From Undaria pinnatifida (lineage: Eukaryota; Sar; Phaeophyceae; Laminariales; Alariaceae), in assembly GCA_012845835.1 (NCBI GenBank), contig JABAKD010000015.1, positions 3,829,778-3,893,777 of the forward strand: a stretch of DNA of 64,000 nt, written 5' to 3'. The notes beneath the pieces were generated by a model. That model was not told the DNA's origin and did no database searches. It worked only from the letters and a program-made list of their open reading frames with translations. Positions 58,090-64,000 of this stretch are shown here, one piece after another (position 1 is the stretch's first letter; each line of letters begins with the position of its first letter). The position numbers and the translations under genes were made by a program.

Positions 58090-58745
58090 AGTGGGTACAT
58101 ACTCTGGCGTAACCAGGTACCAACCTATTTCAGGTCATACTCGGGTAGGTACTCGGGTTTCCCCAGAGTACATACCCAAGTGCAAAACCTAGTTGTTCAG
58201 ACCATACTCGGGTAGGAGTAGGGTACACAATCTAGGATACCCCGACCCCAAAACTGAGTTTTGAAGGTCACACCCGGGGCAGGTACTCGGGTATCCCCAG
58301 AGTGTATACCCGGGTAAAAAGCTTACTTGTGCACATCGAGCCATACTCGGGGGGTACCCGAGTACTTCCAGAGTACACACGGGTAGGTATCAACACATGC
58401 TACGGTATAGGTGCACAATTTTCTTTCTCAAGTTCCCCACTGTGGGATCTTAAAGACCTCTCCCAAAAACCGACGACGAGAAAAGCAAAACTGATACCGG
58501 ATAAAAACGAAAAATCCCATGGCCTCGTAGCTATACAACCAAAATCGTGCAGAAAAATAACGAAATTCCGACGATTTCGGGTCAAGGAGCCCCGTCATTC
58601 AGAAAACGTTTTCGCCAAAAAAAGGTATACCTCTATCGTAGAACGCGACTCATCCGGGTATCCCCAGAGTACATACCCGGGTACGAAACCTAGCTGTTCA
58701 GGTCAGGTCATACTCGGGTAGGTACCCGGGTATCTCCAGAGTAGA
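58090..58745. repeat. CATACTCGGGTAGGTACCCGGG minisatellite, split by a transposon
   Basis: Units of about 65-70 bp contain TACTCGGGTAGGTACTCGGG, TATCCCCAGAGTACATACCC and CCTAGTTGTTCAG. Several copies lie at 58090-58385. The array resumes at 58655-58745 after a complete family A element. Confidence 0.82.
58393..58648. mobile_element. Family A MITE inserted in the minisatellite
   Basis: It runs from ATGCTACGGTATAGGTGCAC to TATACCTCTATCGTAGAACG. The minisatellite text resumes directly to its right (TATCCCCAGAGTACATACCC). Internal landmarks CCCATGGCCTCG and AGCCCCGTCATTCAGAAAAC are present. Confidence 0.85.
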
Positions 58746-58820
58746 TACCCTCCTAAACACACACACTTTTGCGTATTCGACGACAACGCCAACGTCAACA
58801 CGGACACAGACACACCGACG

Positions 58821-59288
58821 TCATCGCGACCAATTCTTCCGCGCGTGCTCCATGAGCGAGCACATGTAACCGTCATACGTAGCGCGATACGCCTCGGCCT
58901 GCCAGAAAGCAGGAACTACCCGGCGTTGCGCCGCCGCAACGTCCGACATGCGAAGCGGTCGCATTCGAAACGGTGGTTGTGAGGCCGCATCTTCTACCGA
59001 CGCTGCCGCTGCAGCTGCTATAGCGTCCGTTTGGGATATGGTAGCGCCAGGCTGCATGCAGAGTGCAGACGTTGATGGTAGAGAGAGAGGGGGGGGGGCG
59101 GGGGCAGGGGCGGGGGCGGGGCGGGGGTGGTGAAGGAGGGGGGGCGTGGAGGGGGGAGGGAGGGGGTTGTCGAAAAGTGATGGGGCGGTGTTCTCAGGAG
59201 ATTGGGGGTGAGCGGGGGAGAGCGAGGGGGGGAGGGCGGGGGCATCGAAAAACGATGTAGCGCGCGATGGTTGTTTTAGGGGGCACAA
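58821..59288 (-). CDS. Probable terminal exon of an unknown minus-strand gene
   Basis: The minus strand is open for 155 codons to TGA at 58821. It starts with a Pro-rich, low-complexity part (near 59020-59240). It then becomes ordinary: SQTDAIAAAAAASVEDAAS, PPFRMRPLRMSDVAAAQRR and VVPAFWQAEAYRATYDGYM, ending MEHARKNWSR. No ATG opens the frame, so an upstream exon is expected above 59288 (a TAG acceptor lies near 59312). The domain is not recognised. The G-rich plus strand has only short frames. Confidence 0.42.
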   Translation of the reverse strand: MCPLKQPSRATSFFDAPALPPSLSPAHPQSPENTAPSLFDNPLPPPSTPPLLHHPRPAPAPAPAPPPLSLPSTSALCMQPGATISQTDAIAAAAAASVEDAASQPPFRMRPLRMSDVAAAQRRVVPAFWQAEAYRATYDGYMCSLMEHARKNWSR

Positions 59289-59399
59289 CGCCGGTTGCGG
59301 GTAACCTCTACATCAAGTACCGCGGGGAGAGACGGGACGACCACGTGGGCGATACGTTAGCGGGCGATGGTTTGGCGGAGACGACACGTGCCGCGTTGT

Positions 59400-59712
59400 G
59401 GGAGTTACGCGGACATTATACAGGGGGGGGGGAATGTACTTTACACGAAGGCTACGTGGGGGGATCACCTGTGGGGCCTCAATTTGCAATTGCTAGGGAT
59501 CACTCGCGCGGGTGACCCCATGTCCCGTTGCAGTTTTACTTTGTAATGCTGTGTTATTTTTAGCGATATGAACCGCCATGGAAAGCTAAGCTACACGGCG
59601 CCAAACAACTACCAAAAAATAAAAAGCTTTTCAGGGGGTGACAAGAGTCACTCGGGAGCGTGGCTCAAACTCTGTGGCCAAAAAGGGGGTACCCCCCCGC
59701 ACCGTAGCCTCG
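59400..59712. mobile_element. Family D element, diverged
   Basis: GATCACTCGCGCGGGTGACC near 59500, GAGTCACTCGGGAGCGTGGC near 59648 and the end CCCCGCACCGTAGCCTCGGC match family D order. Just right of it, family C text begins (GGGTGCAGCAGATCCTG). Confidence 0.65.
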
Positions 59713-59734
59713 GCATACCATACAAGAGCCACCC

Positions 59735-60375
59735 CCCAATGGCTAGGGGTGCAGCAGATCCTGAAAAAATTCTGAGCTCCTAACATGAGGATATCTGCCA
59801 ACATATCACCCAACAAATGACTTCGAAGGCATTCGTTCACGCAGCCCGACCAAGCGTCTACGCCCAAGTTCTCAAAATAATGTACACTCGTAGCATGATC
59901 AGACTTGACGGGTAGTTCCTCGCTTGAGGAGCTCAACCGGAAAGAGGCGTTTTCGTCCGAAACGTGTGCAACGACCCCTGCGGCCATGGGATGACTCAAC
60001 CCAGCATACATGGTTTCTACCTCCGACGTTGGCTAAATGGGGCCATGTGCCTTTTCTTGCTATGTAGTTGCTAGCTGTCTGATGGGGAACCATCCCACGA
60101 TATGGGTGAAAGCAGCTTCTAAGAATTTTCTGAGCTCCTAACATGAGGTCTGGGGGCTCACTATCTCATGCGACCCTAAACATGCCTTCGAAGGCATTCG
60201 TTCGCGCAACCCGGTCAAGCCTCTACACGCCCTAGTCTTGAGATAAAATATTTTCGTGAAATTACTTGACTACAGTATACAACCGTTAGCTCCTCACTCG
60301 AGGACCTCAATCGGGCAGGTACATTATTAGTTAATCCAACAACTGCAACCCCAACCGTAGCCTTGGCATATACGC
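59735..60375. mobile_element. Two tandem family C copies, reverse orientation
   Basis: TTCTGAGCTCCTAACATGAGG occurs at about 59767 and 60128, and ACTTCGAAGGCATTCGTTC-like text at about 59820 and 60185. The second copy is closer to complete: CCTCACTCGAGGACCTCAAT then TTAGTTAATCCAACAACTGC. Confidence 0.65.
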
Positions 60376-60724
60376 GCAATGCTTTACCAATACAAGAATG
60401 CACGACAACGTCAGCTGCGGGGTGGAGGGGTTTTTCGTTTCTTCGAAACTGGTGTAACGCTTCGATCGCGTCCTCTACGGGTTGTGTATGTCCCTCCCTC
60501 ATGCAGCATACAGGTCGGTGTTTTCGGGAAACGACAATGATGGCGGGCGATCATTCATAAGGAGGCATAGAAACTACGCGGGGGGTGTTCCTCGGTGGCA
60601 TCATGCGGACGATTAACTCAGGTGATGAGGGGAACTGTTGACGCGGAAGGTTTTCCCAAGCGGGCGACACTTGGCGAGGAATAACGCGGTTAACGCTTCA
60701 TAGATGGAACAATACAGACGGTCT

Positions 60725-60880
60725 TATTATCATCTTGTTATCGTCCGGAGGATGGGAAAAAATAAAAGATACAAGTTCCACCACACTCGCACGCATTCTC
60801 GTGCGTGTCGAGTGTGTCAAGTTACTGTAGCTCAATTGCCCATCGCAACCTAACGCTAGCTGGCGTATCCTTCGGCTTCC
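60725..60880 (-). mobile_element. SINE-like family, copy 4
   Basis: ATCGTCCGGAGGATGGGAAA, CCACCACACTCGCACGCATT, CGTGCGTGTCGAGTGTGTC and CCTAACGCTAGCTGGCGTATC match copies 1 to 3. The T-tract at the left end is lost. Confidence 0.6.
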
Positions 60881-61023
60881 GTGTCAACGACAGGCGCGAC
60901 CTATCCCTACTCCCTACCGACGGACACCTTCGGAACTTGAGAAGGGAAACTACAGGGCGATTACTGCGTCGGCCACGCTGTTGCTTGCTAGGAAGGGGGT
61001 AAAGAACAGGACCCCTATTAAGA

Positions 61024-61295
61024 AACAGGGTACAACTTAGGGGTCCCCCAATAAGGCGGTATTCCCATATAAGGCGGTATCCCCATATAAGGCGGTATCC
61101 CCATATAAGGCAGCATCACGATATAAGGCGGTATCCCCACATAAGGCGCTATCTCGATATACGGCAGTCACAATCGCTCGGCGCCACTGGGGAATTCCAC
61201 TCATAGCCTAAAAGTGAACAAGGCGGCTACCCTCAAAAAGGCGGTGATGATGTTCTCGCACGCCACCACCTGTCTGGGAAACCCCTACTGATAAC
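61024..61295. mobile_element. Family E MITE with seven subrepeats
   Basis: TTAGGGGTCCCCCAATAAGG is followed by seven units of the type CATATAAGGCGGTATCCC with small changes, then GGCGCCACTGGGGAATTCC. The right end is near GGGAAACCCCTACTG. This is the largest expansion seen. Confidence 0.82.
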
Positions 61296-61318
61296 AACAA
61301 AGGCAACCTGGTATTTAC

Positions 61319-61536
61319 CGGGGCTTTGCACGGGCCATAAACCGGCCCGCGGGTCAGTCAGATTTTTTTGAAAACTCGAGTCGGGTAGGGTGAGAGGACG
61401 TGTTCGAGATCTCACGGGTCGGGTCGGATCGGGTCAAAAAGTTTTCAAAATCTCACGGGCGAGGCCGGGCCGGGCCGGGCCGGGTCGGGTCGGGTCATCC
61501 TGACCCGAGCCCCGACCCGACCCGTGAACAGCCCTT
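61319..61536. mobile_element. hAT-like MITE with perfect 8-bp target duplication
   Basis: GTATTTAC occurs at 61311-61318 and again at 61537-61544. Between them lie 218 bp with imperfect inverted ends CGGGGCTTTGCACGGGCC and AAGGGCTGTTCACGGGTC (read inward), rich in GGGTC pentamers. Eight-base target duplications are the hallmark of hAT-superfamily transposition. No transposase inside, so it is non-autonomous. Confidence 0.88.
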
Positions 61537-62082
61537 GTATTTACAGGAAAATAAGAATACGGGAGCCGTTGTATTATAGTTAGTGTTGAACGCGCCCTCG
61601 TCCAAAGTAAAAAAAACAGCCAGCGTAAGCCTTCCTGTTTCTAGGTAGGAAGCCGGTACTACTGTATGCGAAACAAGATATGCGACGGGTAAAAAGGGCG
61701 CTCCTTTCGAAGGAATAGATACGCGGGCGATCTATGTTAGAGGGGGGGGGGGGGGGGGGGGGGGTACCGTATGCGGACAAAGTTTAGAGGGATTGACACT
61801 GCGACGATCGTTTAGAACGGATGGTGCGGGCATCGCTTCTTGGGGGGGAAGGATACCTGGATGATTTTAGGGGGGGGGGGGGACTCATTTCATGCAAAGT
61901 CGTAGTCTTAAGACACTTGACCCTCTCATCCCTACAACCATGTTTACTGGCGGGGCGGGGGGGCGGGGGGGGGGGGATAAGCGGACCAACTCTAGAAGGA
62001 ATAGCAAACGCGATACTGTAGAAGAAGTCGTGGAGGCGGTGTTAATTTGGGCAGGGCGTTATGCCGACGATATTTTACCATA

Positions 62083-62275
62083 CAGCAGGGGTCCCTCAGT
62101 AAGACGGTGGTGTGGTATAGAGAGCAATATGACCGCCTGTATACAGGGAAGCCGCCTTATTCACTCCATGTTACGAGTGCGATTCCCAGTCGCGCCAGGC
62201 GACATTGACCGCCTTATACAGGGATGCCGCCTTGTATAGGGATACCGCCTTATTGGGGGACCCCTGCTGTAGGAC
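62083..62275. mobile_element. Family E MITE, best-preserved copy
   Basis: Inverted ends CAGCAGGGGTCCCTCAGTAA and TTATTGGGGGACCCCTGCTG, with TA on both outer sides (possible target duplication). Inside are GACCGCCTGTATACAGGGAA and its inverted partner. 193 bp, no ORF. Confidence 0.88.
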
Positions 62276-62669
62276 AAGAGGATATACGAACAATGCTTCA
62301 GGGGACATTTGTGCTGACAAAACCCTACTAATAAAGTAAATGACTCCGGTTGAATTAGTTGATGTCTTTCCATAACTTGTACTTACCAGCTCAACTCGTT
62401 CGTGGGAGGCTAAACCCTCAGCGGCCTCCTGCACACGCCAAGGTTACAGCTGTATCCCCTTTCCCCGCCATCACTTGGTTTCATTTCTTATCGCGCATTG
62501 GGGGTCCGCTCCGATAAAAAAAAAAAAAAAATCGGCCGTCCGCAAGAACTCAAGGTTGGTTCTCGCACACATAAAAAAATGTTTTTTTTTCAGCAGAAAC
62601 GACTTCCTAGGGTCGGGTGCCATACAAAATCCCACACGATACTCGTAGCCAACAGTGAATCTGCCGACA

Positions 62670-62896
62670 TACGCTACACGGTAGAGGTCCATCATCTTCG
62701 ATCTACGGGTGGCGGCTTGATAAACATTTAAATACCTTTTACCCAGGCACCGATTTCAGGTAAAAAAAATAAAACGCACAATCGATGGACAATCTCATGG
62801 TCTTATCTACACAACAACAACGAAAACAACAACACCAACACCAACACCAACACCAACACCACAACCACCGCCACCACCACCACCACCACCACCACC

Positions 62897-62928
<32 letters not shown>

Positions 62929-63065
62929 CAAAACCGTACCGCAAAACAAGAACGGCATTCCGATGACATTGGGGCTAAGGAGCCCCGTCCTTCAGAAAAC
63001 GTCCTTCGCCAAAAAAAGGTATACCTTGATACCTCTATCTTAGCAGGTCCGTGCTACGATAGTGG
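62670..63065. mobile_element. Family A-like element with CAA/CCA microsatellite inside
   Basis: ATACGCTACACGGTAGAGG at the left and TACCTCTATCTTAGCAGGTC at the right, with AGCCCCGTCCTTCAGAAAAC near the right end. A CAA, CAACAC and CCA tract (62812-62935) has expanded in the centre. Confidence 0.65.
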
Positions 63066-63229
63066 TAACAACAAAATAACGAAACAGCAGTGGCGGGCGC
63101 CTTCTGTAAGAAACAGCATTCGCAGCCTATTTTACCTGCATCCTTCTTCGCTGCTGCTGGGACTGTTGTTGCTGCTGCTGGAAGTGCATTTTGGACTGCT
63201 GTAGCCCCTGATTTTGTCGCCTCGTTGCC

Positions 63230-64000
63230 CGCCGCCGATTGCGATCCATCGCCTCCCGCAGAGGTCCTCTTACCGCCTGCCCCGCGACAAAAAATGAGAT
63301 CAACGAAAAAGTGAGACACTTGCAAGCGAAAAAGAGACCACGAAACTGAGAACGTGGAACACAAAACGTCAAAATGAGATCGTCAAAATGATATAATGAA
63401 AACAAGATCGTCAAAATGACATCGTCAATAAGAGTTATAACGAAAATGGGATCGCAAAAATGAGATCACCCGACGCCGCGTGCGATCCATCGCCTCCCGC
63501 AGAGGTGCTCGTACCGGCCCGCTCAAAATGATATCGCGATAAATAAGACTCGAGAAAACGAGAAAGCCGCTGCGAAAATGAGCAACGCGAAAACGAGATC
63601 GTGCCAAATGATGTAACGACCTTGCGAGCGCAAGTACGATATACCCCATGCCGAGTGCGATCCACCCCCTTAGCTAAGGTCCCCTAACGCCTGCCAAGCT
63701 ACGCAAATGAGATCACGAAAGTACGACACATGTGAAAACAAGATCCCCGAAAAGTGAGATCGCGCGAGATCTGAGCTGGCGAAAAACCATATCGCACAAA
63801 AATACGAGAAAACGAAAACTACTGAGAAGCGAAAATCAAAAACGCGAACCGAAAAAATTATACGAACAGCGAAAATTACATCGCGCAAAATACTGGCGAA
63901 GATGACATCGGGGAGGCATGAGATCGCGAAGATGGGATTGCGAAAATTAGATCGCGAAGAAGACATCGAGAAATCGAGGTCGCGAAAAACGAGGTCCCGA
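63230..64000. repeat. GATC-rich satellite running off the right edge
   Basis: Words of the form GCGAAAATGAGATC recur every 14-20 bases. Longer blocks TGCGATCCATCGCCTCCCG then CAGAGGTNCTCNTACC start near 63239, 63480 and (diverged) 63656. It has a two-level structure: short units between spaced longer blocks. No coding sequence is likely. The array has no end within the window. Confidence 0.75.

Overview
The window is eukaryotic nuclear DNA, probably from an intron-rich alga. A stramenopile of brown-alga type is my best guess, but no marker proves it. The support is GT-AG introns of hundreds to thousands of bases, short interspersed TTAGGG-like telomere tracts, many non-autonomous transposons and dense simple repeats. 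Almost every long open frame in the window is a by-product of low-complexity DNA. The real coding content is small exons on the minus strand that have to be assembled by eye.

The main result is one very large minus-strand gene running from at least 42834 down to about 61. I could read a complete CAMK/SNF1-like Ser/Thr protein kinase domain exon by exon: 15512-15619 (glycine loop), 15199-15270 (ATP lysine), 13706-13792 (helix C), 11668-11799 (hinge), 6305-6455 (HRD and DFG), 5562-5667 (APE and helix F), 3283-3436 (subdomains X-XI), 915-1166 (HPW end plus C-terminal extension) and probably 61-219 (stop). All splice phases agree. Upstream, five more exons (42169-42834, 32276-32737, 31036-31283, 21464-21573, 19432-21161) join in phase to the kinase and encode a long low-complexity N-terminal region carrying a recurring Arg-Pro-x-Ser-Ala (RPxSA) motif. 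Two candidate exons at 24461-24960 and a possible 5' exon at 47329-47446 may belong to it too. The first exon and promoter were not found.

The introns hold nearly everything else. There are at least five families of small inverted-repeat transposons (called A to E here), one hAT-like element with a perfect 8-bp target duplication, a tRNA-derived SINE cluster (37-38.3 kb), a second SINE-like family, an unclassified family F, nested insertions, a roughly 940-bp GACA microsatellite, several minisatellites, and decayed duplicate copies of the kinase gene's own exons.

Right of the kinase gene (47-64 kb) the DNA is mostly repeats. It contains one plausible terminal exon of another minus-strand gene (58821-59288), a weak zinc-binding (BIR-like) ORF at 56 kb, and a GATC-rich satellite that runs off the right edge.
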